Assembly (NCBI RefSeq): GCF_040703125.1
Contig: NZ_CP160035.1
Span: 248,001 to 312,000 of the forward strand
DNA from: Flavobacterium ovatum
GTDB lineage: Bacteria > Bacteroidota > Bacteroidia > Flavobacteriales > Flavobacteriaceae
Reading direction: 5' to 3'
Length of the DNA: 64,000 nt
Shown in pieces: positions 10,849-20,747 of this stretch (its first letter is position 1; each line of letters opens with the position of its first letter). The position numbers and the translations under genes were made by a program. The notes beneath the pieces are model-generated. The model did not search any database, was not told the DNA's origin, and was given only the letters and a program-made list of their open reading frames with translations.

Positions 10849-13800
10849 ATGAAACTAAAATTCAATGGAGTCTTGGTTCTTTTTCTTGTATTTATTACAC
10901 AAATAACATTTGCCCAAGAAAGAATCATCACTGGAGTTGTTTACGACGACACAGGTATACCTTTGCCAGGAGCAAGCATACTCGTTAAAGAAACAAAATC
11001 CGGTACGCAAACAGATTTAGACGGAAAATTCACAATCAAGGCCTCCGCAAAACAAATACTACTATTTAGTTATATAGGAATGGAAACGACCGAAGCTAAA
11101 GCTTCTTCTACTTCTTTAAATATAAAACTAAAATCGACTGCTACCGACCTTGAGGGTGTTGTAGTCACCGCTTTTGGAATTAAAAGGAATGCTAAACACC
11201 TTGGATACTCCGTAAGCACAATCAAATCTGGTGAAATCACAGACAATTCAGAACCAGACTTAATTCGTTCACTAGCGGGTAAAGTAGCGGGTGTAAACGT
11301 AAACACTTCTAATGGTACAGCCGGAGCAGCAAATCAAATTACCATTAGGGGGATTTCAACTTTCACTGGTAACACTCAACCATTAATAATTGTAGATGGA
11401 ATTGCCTATGACAACTCTCAAATCAACACTTCTTCAAAAGTAACTGGTGGTGGAGGTGGCGCTTATGAGTCAGCATTATCCAGTTTAGACCCTAATAATA
11501 TTGCCTCCGTAAATGTTTTAAAAAGCACAACAGCATCTGCTCTATATGGGTCACGTGCTGTAAATGGTGTAATTGTTATTACAACCAAAACCGGTTCAAT
11601 AGGCACGAAAAAATCTGAGAAGTTTAAAATCAATTTTGGTTCGTCAACTTATTTTGAAACAATTGCTAATTTACCAGACTATCAAAATACTTATGGTGCA
11701 GGATCTAGATTTGAATACCAAAATGTAAATGGTTCTTGGGGACCACGTTTTGACTCATTAGAAACGATTCCTACTTGGCCTACACTTTTAGAAGCTTTTC
11801 CAGAAACTGGACCAACGATTCCTTATGTTGCCAAGCCTAACAATGTAAAAGACCTGTTCAGGACGGGGAAAGTCCAAGAAAACACAGTAGGTTTTAATTA
11901 TTCTGGAACCGAAGGAACATTTGGAACTACAATATCCAATTTAAAACAAGATGGTTATATTCCTTACAACAGTTTTGACAGAACTTCTATATCGATAGGA
12001 GGGAATTTTAAACTTTCCAAAAAACTAACATTTGGAGGAAATATGAGTTATTCAACAACTGACCAAATTGGAGGATTTACTGGAAACCAACAGTTTGATG
12101 GAAACTCATCTTCATTTGCCCGCTCATTATTTTTAGCACGTAACTGGGATTTAAGTTTACCTTTTGAGAATCCTGTAACTGGTATTTCGATTACACCTAA
12201 TGGATCCGAATTTGATCATCCATTTTGGTCCCTAAAACATGACCAAATTATAACAAATACCAACAGAACGGTTTCAGGTATCAATATAAATTACGAATTC
12301 AACAAAAACATATCAACTTCCTATAGAGCGGGTATAAATAGATATAGCTTAAATAGAAAAGAAATACGAGACTTAAATTCGAAAGCCGATAGTAGTCTTG
12401 GATCTTTAAAAACAGATCAATTTACCAATGAAGATATTGAAAGCACCTTTTTAGTCAATTTAGATTACCAATTGACTGAAAATTTTAGATTAAAAACTAT
12501 TCTTGGTCATAATATTCTACAAAACAAAAACTCTCGATTATCTAATTCCGGAAAGCAGTTTAAAGTCCCTGATGTCTTTAATTTCAGTAATGTCTTATCG
12601 ATTGCAAATCTTATCGATGAAAAATTTGAAAAAAGAAATATAGGTGTTTTTGCAGATTTAACGTTATCCTTTAGAGACTATTTATTCATCAACGCAACAG
12701 GAAGAAATGATTGGAGCTCTACGTTACCTAAAGATAATAATTCTTATTTCTATCCTTCGATAAGCACTTCGTTTATTGTAACTGATGCATTAAACATCGA
12801 AAGTAAGGTCCTTACTTTTGCAAAGATTAGGGGTGGATATGCTAAAACTGCAAGAGATGCAGCTTCAGAATTCTTGAACACTTCCTTTATCTTAGGGGAT
12901 TCTTACAATAGCATTCCAACAATTGGGAACTCAGTATCTTTATCAGACCAAAATATAAAGCCTGAATTTACCACTGAATTTGAAATTGGAACTGATCTAG
13001 AGTTCTATTATAGAAGAATAGCTATTGACGTAACTTTATACAATAAAACAACTACTAATCTAATTACACCAATTACTGTTCCTGAGTCAACTGGTTACCA
13101 GAAACTCAACACTAACCTCGGTGAAATGCAAAACAAAGGTATAGAAATCGGACTTACACTAGTGCCAATACAAACGGAGCAATTTAAATGGACACTCTAT
13201 AGTACTTTTACAAAAAACAAAAACAAAGTGACTAAATTGATCGAAGGTCTAGATCGTTTTGCTCTTGATATTGACGAAGTAGCTTTTGTAATTCCAGGTG
13301 AGGCTTTTGGAGTTTTTTACGGTACTAAATTCGCTAGAGATAATGAAGGTAACTTCCTAATCAACAAAGCGACTGGAGGAATTGTTGAAGCACAACAAAA
13401 TGGTATAATTGGTGATCCGAATGCCGATTTCAAAATGAGTTTCATTAATACTTTCAGCTATAAAGGTTTCACTTTAAAATCTCAATTTGACTGGAAACAA
13501 GGTGGCGATATTAAATCTGGCACCATTACAGACTTATTAGGACGTGGTGTAACTAGAGACACCGAAAATAGGGAAGGTACTTTTATCATTCCTGGATTTT
13601 ACAGTGACAATCAAGGAAATCTTATTTTAGATTCTTCTGAAAACAAAATTCCAAACACTACACAAATAAGCATGAATGAGCTCTACTTCTCCCCTTCAGG
13701 TTCTAATACATTTGGAAGCAACAGTGTTGACCAAGCTTCAATCTATGACGGAACAGTATTTAGATTAAGGGAGTTAAGCCTTACTTATGATATTCCATCT

Positions 13801-14004
13801 AAATATTTAAAGAAAAGTCCATTTGGACAAATATCATTGAGCGCAGTTGGAAGTAACTTATGGTATTTTGCGCCAAATGTACCTAAGTACACCAATTTTG
13901 ATCCAGAAATAACAAGTTACGGTTCGTCAAACTTACAAGGTATCGAAGTTACAGCTGCACCTACAGCAAAACGATACGGATTTAAACTAAACCTAACTTT
14001 CTAA
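10849..14004 (+). CDS. SusC/RagA-type TonB-linked outer-membrane transporter
   Basis: 1051 residues. Signal peptide 1-22, then a carboxypeptidase-like beta-sandwich (GVVYDDTGIPLPGASILVKETKSGTQTD), a plug with the family motif NVLKSTTASALYGSRAVNGVIVITTK, and a long 22-strand barrel ending in FKLNLTF. Such proteins import glycans or peptides together with a SusD partner, powered by TonB-ExbBD. The paired SusD starts 13 bases later. No glycanase, sulfatase or regulator lies nearby, so the substrate cannot be inferred. Confidence 0.93.
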   Translation: MKLKFNGVLVLFLVFITQITFAQERIITGVVYDDTGIPLPGASILVKETKSGTQTDLDGKFTIKASAKQILLFSYIGMETTEAKASSTSLNIKLKSTATDLEGVVVTAFGIKRNAKHLGYSVSTIKSGEITDNSEPDLIRSLAGKVAGVNVNTSNGTAGAANQITIRGISTFTGNTQPLIIVDGIAYDNSQINTSSKVTGGGGGAYESALSSLDPNNIASVNVLKSTTASALYGSRAVNGVIVITTKTGSIGTKKSEKFKINFGSSTYFETIANLPDYQNTYGAGSRFEYQNVNGSWGPRFDSLETIPTWPTLLEAFPETGPTIPYVAKPNNVKDLFRTGKVQENTVGFNYSGTEGTFGTTISNLKQDGYIPYNSFDRTSISIGGNFKLSKKLTFGGNMSYSTTDQIGGFTGNQQFDGNSSSFARSLFLARNWDLSLPFENPVTGISITPNGSEFDHPFWSLKHDQIITNTNRTVSGININYEFNKNISTSYRAGINRYSLNRKEIRDLNSKADSSLGSLKTDQFTNEDIESTFLVNLDYQLTENFRLKTILGHNILQNKNSRLSNSGKQFKVPDVFNFSNVLSIANLIDEKFEKRNIGVFADLTLSFRDYLFINATGRNDWSSTLPKDNNSYFYPSISTSFIVTDALNIESKVLTFAKIRGGYAKTARDAASEFLNTSFILGDSYNSIPTIGNSVSLSDQNIKPEFTTEFEIGTDLEFYYRRIAIDVTLYNKTTTNLITPITVPESTGYQKLNTNLGEMQNKGIEIGLTLVPIQTEQFKWTLYSTFTKNKNKVTKLIEGLDRFALDIDEVAFVIPGEAFGVFYGTKFARDNEGNFLINKATGGIVEAQQNGIIGDPNADFKMSFINTFSYKGFTLKSQFDWKQGGDIKSGTITDLLGRGVTRDTENREGTFIIPGFYSDNQGNLILDSSENKIPNTTQISMNELYFSPSGSNTFGSNSVDQASIYDGTVFRLRELSLTYDIPSKYLKKSPFGQISLSAVGSNLWYFAPNVPKYTNFDPEITSYGSSNLQGIEVTAAPTAKRYGFKLNLTF

Positions 14005-14017
14005 TACACAAAACATC

Positions 14018-15727
14018 ATGAAACTTTTAATAAACAAAAAGAATCAATATAATAAAATGATCGTGTTTTTAGGAACATTACTATTAACCGTAAGTTGTAG
14101 TGACTACCTAGATGTCAATGCTGACACAGACAATCCTAAAACAGCACCTCTTGATCTTTTACTTACTAACACCCAAGTAAGCCTAAGTAAACTTGGCGAT
14201 TTTGATCTTTACTCTGGTAGTGTTCTTGAAGTATATACACACCAAATGACAACTAGGGCTGATCACGACCAATACAACACTAAGCCAAACAATTCATTCT
14301 TGTCTAATGACTGGAATACGGTTTACCTAACGCTATCAGACATAGAAACATTAATACAGCAGTCCGAATCATCTGGAAACCTAGTCTATTTGGGAATTGC
14401 ACAAATGCAAAAAGCATATTTATTAGCTTCAGCTGTTGATTTATGGGGAGATGTACCTTACAGCGAAGCTACACAATTGAAAAATAACACTATCAGTCCA
14501 AAATTTGATAACCAAAAAGAAATATACAATTCGGTTTTTAAATTAATTGAAACTGCCAAGACTAATCTTTCAAGTAGTCAAGGTTCTAAAAAACCAGGGA
14601 AAGATGATTTATTCTACGGAGGAAAAGCTTCTAAATGGATTAAATTTGCTAATACTTTTAAACTTAAATTATACAATCAAACTCGATTAATTAGTGATTT
14701 TGACCAAGTAGGTTTTGATGCCCTTATATTAGAAAACAACTTCTTCACTTCGAATGCAGATGATTTCCAATTTAACCATACAGCTAACGTAACTCCAAGT
14801 GATGAAAGAAACAGGTATTTTTATCAATCATACAATAGCACTCAATTTGAAGCTTATCAAAGCCCTTGGTTTTATGAAATACTAATGGGTATGAATCCTA
14901 AAATCCACAATGACAATCCCGATCCAAGAATAAAATATTACTTCTTCAATCAATTAAAAGTGGGAGATTTCCCTCCAGATCAAGGTGATGTTGCGACTGG
15001 AAATCCAAAAGCAGATTATTGGGACAAAACCACTGGATTTTTTAGCATTAGATTTGGAAGTATAGGACCAAACAAGGACAGTAGCGCAGAGAAATCCTAT
15101 ACTTATCCTGGTGTTTTTCCTGCCGGAGGAAGATATGATGATGGTAAAGGAGGTTTAATGAGCTCTACAACAGCAACTGGAATTGCTCCACATCGTATAT
15201 TGACCTACGATGAATTTTTATACGTTCAAGCCGAATTGATTTTGGCAACTAAACTACCCGGAATTACTGGTACAAAACTAAGAGAAGCAATGGAAGCTAG
15301 TTTTGCTAAAGTTGACCAAGTAGTCAAAAACAACAAATCAACTCAAGTGATCCCCGAGCTAGTAGGTAGCACAGAAGCAGTAGCCTTCATGGATAACGTA
15401 ATAACAGAATACAATTCTGCAATAGATAACAGTACGAAATTAGAAATCATCATGACTCAAAAATGGGTCGCTACTTATGGAGATCCTCTAGACCAATACA
15501 ATGATTACAGAAGAACCGGTTTTCCTATTCTTGCTAATCCAAATTCAACTTTGCCAGAATACCAATTAGATAATGATGATGGATTCCCATTGATTGATTC
15601 ACAAACAGTTCTTAACAGTCCTTATCAAGTATCATTTTTTTGGCCACAAAGTGAGCTAAATGTAAACAAAAACTCACCAAAGCAAAAGAATGCAACTACG
15701 TATAAAATCTTTTGGGACGTAGACTAA
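14018..15727 (+). CDS. SusD/RagB-type surface lipoprotein
   Basis: 569 residues. The N-terminus ends in a lipobox (LTVSC) at about residues 23-27, followed by SDYLDVNADTDNP, a common SusD opening. Tetratricopeptide-like helices, the QKAYLLASAVDLWGDVPYSEA motif and the C-terminal QKWVATYGDPLDQYNDYRRTGFP pattern are typical of the SusD-like class 2 group. It caps its SusC barrel and captures the ligand at the cell surface. A second in-frame ATG at 14057 would give a shorter signal sequence and is also possible. Confidence 0.92.
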   Translation: MKLLINKKNQYNKMIVFLGTLLLTVSCSDYLDVNADTDNPKTAPLDLLLTNTQVSLSKLGDFDLYSGSVLEVYTHQMTTRADHDQYNTKPNNSFLSNDWNTVYLTLSDIETLIQQSESSGNLVYLGIAQMQKAYLLASAVDLWGDVPYSEATQLKNNTISPKFDNQKEIYNSVFKLIETAKTNLSSSQGSKKPGKDDLFYGGKASKWIKFANTFKLKLYNQTRLISDFDQVGFDALILENNFFTSNADDFQFNHTANVTPSDERNRYFYQSYNSTQFEAYQSPWFYEILMGMNPKIHNDNPDPRIKYYFFNQLKVGDFPPDQGDVATGNPKADYWDKTTGFFSIRFGSIGPNKDSSAEKSYTYPGVFPAGGRYDDGKGGLMSSTTATGIAPHRILTYDEFLYVQAELILATKLPGITGTKLREAMEASFAKVDQVVKNNKSTQVIPELVGSTEAVAFMDNVITEYNSAIDNSTKLEIIMTQKWVATYGDPLDQYNDYRRTGFPILANPNSTLPEYQLDNDDGFPLIDSQTVLNSPYQVSFFWPQSELNVNKNSPKQKNATTYKIFWDVD

Positions 15728-15742
15728 TCAATATAAAAAATC

Positions 15743-16639
15743 ATGAAAAATATAAAAAACATATTTAAATTCATTGCATTCTCATTGCTACTCATGGGAT
15801 GTGAAAATGATGGGGGAGACTCAAAATTAACATTAGAACAAGGAGCTATTCCTAATTTTCAAAAGACAGCAACATCGGACAGTTTTATCAATTTAGTTGA
15901 TTTGAGCAATGACCAACCTATCAAGTTAGAACTAAATGTATCAACCGTATATGGCGACATTAGCTCCATGGACATCATTGGGTTTTACACCCAAGATGAT
16001 AAAACTTACAGAACGGTATTAAAAGCAAATCAAACAACTTTCCCAATTACGCTTAGCTTCACGATAGAAGACATTATAAACTCCTTCCCTATTCTTAATT
16101 CTAAAGATGATTTCAAAATAGGTAATAAACTTCTTATTTCTGCTGATATAAAATTAAAAAATGGGAAAATCTACAAGATTTATGATGATAATGGGCAACC
16201 TAATTTTGGCTCACACGTTGCAACTTCCGTACAATATAGCGTTAGCCAATCATTTCTAGTATCTTGTCCTTCATTTTTAGCAGGAACGTATAGCTTTAGC
16301 ACTACAAACATAGGAGATGGAGTAAATTTCACAACCGAAACCTACACTGGAACTGTAACTTTTACAGACAAAAGTGGAGGAAGCTACAATATTTCAGATG
16401 CATCGTTTGGAGGTTACACTTATTTGTATGACGTAGCAGCAACAGGTTTACAATTACAAGATATCTGTAATAAAATTACATTTAAAGGGGTAAATCAATA
16501 TGGTGACAGTTTCAGTATGAGCAACCTCGTTGTAAACGGGAATAAATTAAGTTTTCACTGGGAAACCTCTTATGATGAGTATGGAGATACAGTTATTACT
16601 AGAACTGACGGCACAAATTGGCCTGATTTAACATTATAA
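15743..16639 (+). CDS. Surface lipoprotein of the SusCD locus, unknown function
   Basis: 298 residues with a lipobox (LLLMGC) at about residues 15-20 and an acidic stretch right after the Cys, a pattern linked with surface export of flavobacterial lipoproteins. The rest is predicted beta-rich, rich in Thr, Gly and aromatics, without a motif I recognise. It starts 15 bases after the SusD gene and is followed by a terminator, so it is the last gene of the SusCD operon. Ligand binding at the surface is an inference from position only. Confidence 0.7.
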   Translation: MKNIKNIFKFIAFSLLLMGCENDGGDSKLTLEQGAIPNFQKTATSDSFINLVDLSNDQPIKLELNVSTVYGDISSMDIIGFYTQDDKTYRTVLKANQTTFPITLSFTIEDIINSFPILNSKDDFKIGNKLLISADIKLKNGKIYKIYDDNGQPNFGSHVATSVQYSVSQSFLVSCPSFLAGTYSFSTTNIGDGVNFTTETYTGTVTFTDKSGGSYNISDASFGGYTYLYDVAATGLQLQDICNKITFKGVNQYGDSFSMSNLVVNGNKLSFHWETSYDEYGDTVITRTDGTNWPDLTL

Positions 16640-16658
16640 AAATAACCAATGTTATTTT

Positions 16659-16692
16659 AAAAAAACCATCCACAAAAAGGATGGTTTTTTTT
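16659..16692 (+). terminator. Terminator of the SusCD operon
   Basis: AAAAAACCATCC, loop, GGATGGTTTTTT: a strong stem followed by a T run. It closes the operon and directly abuts the -7 element of rlmB. Confidence 0.85.
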
Positions 16693-16693
16693 A

Positions 16694-16701
16694 TATCTTT
16701 G
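16694..16701 (+). promoter_or_regulatory. -7 element of rlmB, 4 bases before ATG
   Basis: TATCTTTG matches TAnnTTTG exactly. Only CGCC separates it from the ATG at 16706, so the mRNA would begin at or within a base or two of the start codon. No clear TTG is present at the -33 position because the terminator stem occupies it. Confidence 0.6.
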
Positions 16702-16705
16702 CGCC

Positions 16706-17440
16706 ATGGAAAAAGAACATCAAATATTTGGTATTAGAGCGATAATCGAAGCGATTCAAGCAGGAGCAACAGTTGATAAAGTATATATTCAGAAAGAAGC
16801 TTCGGGCGAATTAATGAAAGACTTAATGAAAGTGATGAAACGTGGAAATATTAATTTCTCTTACGTTCCAGTAGAAAAACTAAACCGACTAACACCTAAC
16901 AATCATCAAGGTGCGGTGGCAAGCATCTCTCCTATTTCCTTTTTTGACTTAGAAACTTTGATTGAAACAGTTGTAGAAAACGGGAAAGCACCTTTATTTT
17001 TGATTTTGGATCAAATATCTGACGCTCGTAACTTTGGAGCTATCATCCGTACTGCTGAATGTACAGGTGTAAACGGAATCATTGTACAGAAATCTGGTTC
17101 AGCTCCTGTAAATGGGGATACTGTCAAGACTTCGGCTGGTGCGGTATTTAATATTCCGATTTGTAAAGTAGAGCATATCAAAGACGCTATTTTCTTATTG
17201 CAAGCTAGCGGAATCAAAACTGTTGCTGCTACTGAGAAAACGGATAAAAACTTATATGACGTTTCGTTAAAAGAGGGAGTTGCTATCATCATGGGTTCTG
17301 AAGATCGTGGTGTAAATCCATCTGTTCTTAAAATTGTAGATGAAAAAGCAAAGTTGCCAATGTTTGGAACTATCGGTTCTTTAAATGTATCTGTAGCATG
17401 TGGAGCCTTTTTATATGAAGCGGTGAGACAAAGAAGCTAA
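16706..17440 (+). CDS. rlmB: 23S rRNA (guanosine-2'-O)-methyltransferase, SpoU family
   Basis: 244 residues. An N-terminal substrate-binding domain (MEKEHQIFGIRAIIEAI) precedes the SPOUT methylase with the three motifs ISDARNFGAIIRTAE, IIMGSEDRGV and IGSLNVSVACGAFLYE. RlmB methylates G2251 in the ribosomal P loop using S-adenosylmethionine. The start is supported by conservation of MEKEHQIFG in relatives known to me and by the adjacent promoter. It is monocistronic, ending at a terminator shared with the convergent rhomboid gene. Confidence 0.92.
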   Translation: MEKEHQIFGIRAIIEAIQAGATVDKVYIQKEASGELMKDLMKVMKRGNINFSYVPVEKLNRLTPNNHQGAVASISPISFFDLETLIETVVENGKAPLFLILDQISDARNFGAIIRTAECTGVNGIIVQKSGSAPVNGDTVKTSAGAVFNIPICKVEHIKDAIFLLQASGIKTVAATEKTDKNLYDVSLKEGVAIIMGSEDRGVNPSVLKIVDEKAKLPMFGTIGSLNVSVACGAFLYEAVRQRS

Positions 17441-17567
17441 ATATTTTTGATTGTTTATTAACGATTATCGATTTCAGATTTATAAAACCGAATTAGTCGC
17501 TAGCGAGATTTTTGATTTAGGATGAACAGCCTGGACCTTCAAATTTATTTCATATTTAAAAACGCAC

Positions 17568-17604
17568 AAAACGAATTAGGACTCCGGTTCTGATTCGTTT
17601 TTTT
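17568..17604 (+). terminator. Terminator of rlmB inside the end of the rhomboid gene
   Basis: AAAACGAAT (17568-17576) pairs with ATTCGTTTT (17593-17601); AGGAC and GTTCT extend the stem inside, and Ts follow. The hairpin spans the stop codon and last codons of the convergent rhomboid gene, so a coding end doubles as terminator for rlmB. Confidence 0.7.
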
Positions 17605-18337
17605 CGTTTTTAATCAATTCATAGTTCACATTCCAATCGGAGTAATAGTACTCCTCGGGCTCTGGTTCTGGAATTGGTGGATTGACAAAATTTCCGTTTT
17701 CATCAAAGCGTTGCATGAACTTATCTTCTGTAGCATCATATTCTGGCCTTTCCCAATCATACTTAATTGGTTTGTGATATTCGGGAGTTTTTTTGACAAA
17801 AGCCAAAGCTAAACCTGTGATTAACCCTGCGAGATGTCCTTCCCAAGAAACGACTTCATCTACTTTAGGAAAAACATACCAAACCATTCCGCCATAGACC
17901 ATAATAACGGTTAATGATAAGGCTACAAGTCGATAATATTTGGTTCGAATTCCTTTGAAGAAAATAAAACTAAACAATACATATATTAATCCGCTGGCGC
18001 CAATGTGGTAACTAGAACGACCAATCAACCAAGTTCCTAAACCTGAAAACAGGATTCCAAGCACGATTACTGAAGTTGATTCTTTGGCATAAAAAAATTG
18101 CAAGGCGGCCAACAAAACTAGTAAAGGCAAAGAATTATTATACAAATGGCTTAAATCGGAATGGATAAATGGGCTAAATATAACGCCTTGTAATCCCGAA
18201 AAAGTACGTGGATAGATACCGTTGTCAAAAAAATCAAAATCAAAACGAATTTGGAGCCAATAGACAATCCATAGCGAAAGCACAAAAAAAAGTGGCAATC
18301 CCCAAACGCTATTGGTGTATTTAAAATCGTTGTCCAT
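17576..18337 (-). CDS. Rhomboid-family intramembrane serine protease
   Basis: 253 residues with six predicted membrane segments between about residues 15 and 190. The catalytic pair is visible: Ser116 in HIGASGLIY and His168 in EGHLAGLITG; HSDLSHLYNNSLPLL supplies the conserved loop-side His/Asn. The cytoplasmic tail after 190 is acidic and ends in a Glu/Pro-rich stretch. Rhomboids cleave membrane proteins near their transmembrane segments; the substrate is unknown. Confidence 0.9.
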   Translation of the reverse strand: MDNDFKYTNSVWGLPLFFVLSLWIVYWLQIRFDFDFFDNGIYPRTFSGLQGVIFSPFIHSDLSHLYNNSLPLLVLLAALQFFYAKESTSVIVLGILFSGLGTWLIGRSSYHIGASGLIYVLFSFIFFKGIRTKYYRLVALSLTVIMVYGGMVWYVFPKVDEVVSWEGHLAGLITGLALAFVKKTPEYHKPIKYDWERPEYDATEDKFMQRFDENGNFVNPPIPEPEPEEYYYSDWNVNYELIKNEKNESEPES

Positions 18338-18552
18338 AAATAATTTTTAGCACAATTGAATCAATAATGAATCCAAAGGCAATTTAGTGCAATTTTGTCA
18401 TATCTTCCAGGAACAAATTATCTTTTTTACTTCATTCGTTAATGGAGACAGGAGTTTCTTTTTAGCCCAGCTCCTAATTAAAAATAGAATCCTTAATTTT
18501 ACAAAATCCAGATTAAAGAACGGATTACGAATTTTTATCTCAGATTAAACAA

Positions 18553-19830
18553 ATGGAAGCACCATTAGCAGAACGCATACGCCCACAATCCTTAGAAGAA
18601 TACATCAGTCAGGCGCACCTTGTGGGGCCAAACGGCTCGTTGACACAGCAAATATCGAGGGGGCTCATCCCTTCACTCCTGCTGTGGGGACCTCCTGGAA
18701 CTGGAAAAACGACTTTGGCACAAATCATTGCACAGGAATCTAAGCGACCGTTTTATGTATTGAGTGCTATCAACTCGGGCGTGAAAGATATTCGAGAAGT
18801 GATTGACAAGGCGAAGCAAAGTGGTGGCTTATTTACAACCAAAAACCCAATTTTGTTTATTGATGAGATTCACCGTTTTAGCAAATCGCAACAAGATTCT
18901 TTATTGGCAGCGGTGGAAAAAGGTTGGATTACTTTGATTGGTGCTACGACAGAAAATCCGAGTTTTGAGGTGATTCCCGCTTTACTTTCTCGCTGTCAGG
19001 TTTATGTTTTAAATCCGTTTACCAAAGAAGATTTACTATCATTATTGGAAAGAGCACTTAAAACCGATCCTTATTTACAGACAAAAACTATAGAACTAAC
19101 TGAAACAGAGGCCTTAATGCGCCTTTCGGGTGGTGACGGGCGTAAGCTATTAAATATTTTTGAGTTGGTCGTAAATGCTTCCTCTGGTGACGAAATTAAA
19201 ATTACAAACGAGCGTGTTCTGCAATTAGTACAGCAAAATACGGTATTGTATGACAAAAGTGGCGAACAACATTATGACATTGTTTCGGCTTTTATTAAAT
19301 CGATACGTGGGAGCGATCCTAACGGAGCCGTTTATTGGCTTGCCAGAATGATTGAAGGCGGCGAAGATGTGAAATTTATTGCGAGACGCATGCTTATTTC
19401 GGCTAGCGAAGATATTGGTAATGCAAACCCAACGGCCTTAATTATGGCTAATAATACGTTTCAGGCGGTCACTACAATTGGCTATCCTGAAAGTAGAATT
19501 ATATTGAGTCAGTGTGCCGTTTATTTGGCTACTTCTCCCAAAAGTAATGCGAGTTATATGGCTATTAATCAGGCACAACAATTGGTAAAACAAACGGGAG
19601 ATTTATCGGTTCCTATTCATTTGCGAAATGCGCCGACTAAATTAATGAAAGAATTGGGCTATGGTGATGAGTATAAATATTCTCACGATTATGCTAATAA
19701 TTTTGAAGTACAAGAATATTTACCAACAGAATTATCTGAAACTGTTTTGTATAATCCAGGTCAAAATTCTCGAGAAAATACAACCCGAGAATTTCTAAAA
19801 AACCGCTGGAAAGATAAGTATGGGTATTAA
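18553..19830 (+). CDS. rarA: Replication-associated recombination AAA+ ATPase RarA (MgsA)
   Basis: 425 residues. Walker [10 protein letters not shown] at 46-54, Walker [11 protein letters not shown] at about 100-109, sensor 1 in [11 protein letters not shown], and the C-terminal MgsA tetramerisation region ([35 protein letters not shown]). RarA acts at stalled replication forks alongside SSB and clamp-loader-like functions. It stands alone; the 215 bases upstream hold no promoter I can call with confidence. Confidence 0.94.
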   Translation: MEAPLAERIRPQSLEEYISQAHLVGPNGSLTQQISRGLIPSLLLWGPPGTGKTTLAQIIAQESKRPFYVLSAINSGVKDIREVIDKAKQSGGLFTTKNPILFIDEIHRFSKSQQDSLLAAVEKGWITLIGATTENPSFEVIPALLSRCQVYVLNPFTKEDLLSLLERALKTDPYLQTKTIELTETEALMRLSGGDGRKLLNIFELVVNASSGDEIKITNERVLQLVQQNTVLYDKSGEQHYDIVSAFIKSIRGSDPNGAVYWLARMIEGGEDVKFIARRMLISASEDIGNANPTALIMANNTFQAVTTIGYPESRIILSQCAVYLATSPKSNASYMAINQAQQLVKQTGDLSVPIHLRNAPTKLMKELGYGDEYKYSHDYANNFEVQEYLPTELSETVLYNPGQNSRENTTREFLKNRWKDKYGY

Positions 19831-19919
19831 ATTTTGAGTTAAAAGTTATGAGTTATGAGGTTAAAGGTTTGGATTACGTCATCGGACTTCCTACTAAGGA
19901 CATTGGACTAAAAACTAAC

Positions 19920-20666
19920 TTAAAACTTAACCAATACAACTTCAGAAACTAAAACATTATTTTTATAGGAATCAAAAACCCATTGATTGTCTTTTAGAGA
20001 CAAAATCCCTTGAACATCTCCTTTGATGGCGATGAACGAATTTGGATTTCCTGTTTTCATTAACTTCATCACTACTTTTGGTGTTTTGTCAATCAATTGA
20101 AAACCGTTTTCTGTAGGTTGTGCATAAAGTACCTCAACGTTAGTATTTACAACTATAACAGATGAAGCTGGAATATTATTTACCACCTCTTTTACAACTT
20201 CAGATTTAGCAACTACTTGTCGTGTTTTAGCAGCTGTCGTGTTACCATTGTATTTGTATTCTAGTTTGTTAATAGATTCAAATGCATCATTTAAAGCTTC
20301 TTTATAAGCTGTTCCAAAATCTTTTTCCTTGCTTTTCCCAACTTCGGAAGTGTATATTACCTTTCCATAACAATCCTTAAATTCAACATATAGTTTAGTT
20401 GTCAAAAACCCGGAATCTTTAATAACATCTACATTAAGAACACTACATCTATCCGGATATTCGTTTGAAAAATTCACGTTTGAATAAACACCAACAAAAC
20501 CAGCTTTTTCCAAATTATATTTGGTAATTGTAGAAAGTCTATATTCATTTTCTTCATTTTGAAAACCAAACTTTACGGGAACAATTACGGCTGCATAATC
20601 ATTAATTGATTGTGCTATTATTGAATTTGTAATCAGAAAAAGGAAAAGAGCTATTTTAGTTTTCAT
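19920..20666 (-). CDS. Secreted protein of unknown function
   Basis: 248 residues with a signal peptide (MKTKIALFLFLITNSIIAQ). The first part (DYAAVIVPVKFGFQNEENEYRLSTITKYNLEKAGF) suggests an alpha/beta domain found in hypothetical proteins of Flavobacteriia; the end has short beta strands. I recognise no enzymatic motif and no lipobox. It is the last gene before a plus-strand convergent neighbour and has no obvious operon partner. Confidence 0.6.
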   Translation of the reverse strand: MKTKIALFLFLITNSIIAQSINDYAAVIVPVKFGFQNEENEYRLSTITKYNLEKAGFVGVYSNVNFSNEYPDRCSVLNVDVIKDSGFLTTKLYVEFKDCYGKVIYTSEVGKSKEKDFGTAYKEALNDAFESINKLEYKYNGNTTAAKTRQVVAKSEVVKEVVNNIPASSVIVVNTNVEVLYAQPTENGFQLIDKTPKVVMKLMKTGNPNSFIAIKGDVQGILSLKDNQWVFDSYKNNVLVSEVVLVKF

Positions 20667-20747
20667 ATTATATATTAATTTTATTGTTGTTGATCAGCTG
20701 CATCTCACTTTTGTTTTTATGACGATCATGAATACAGTTTGTTATTT

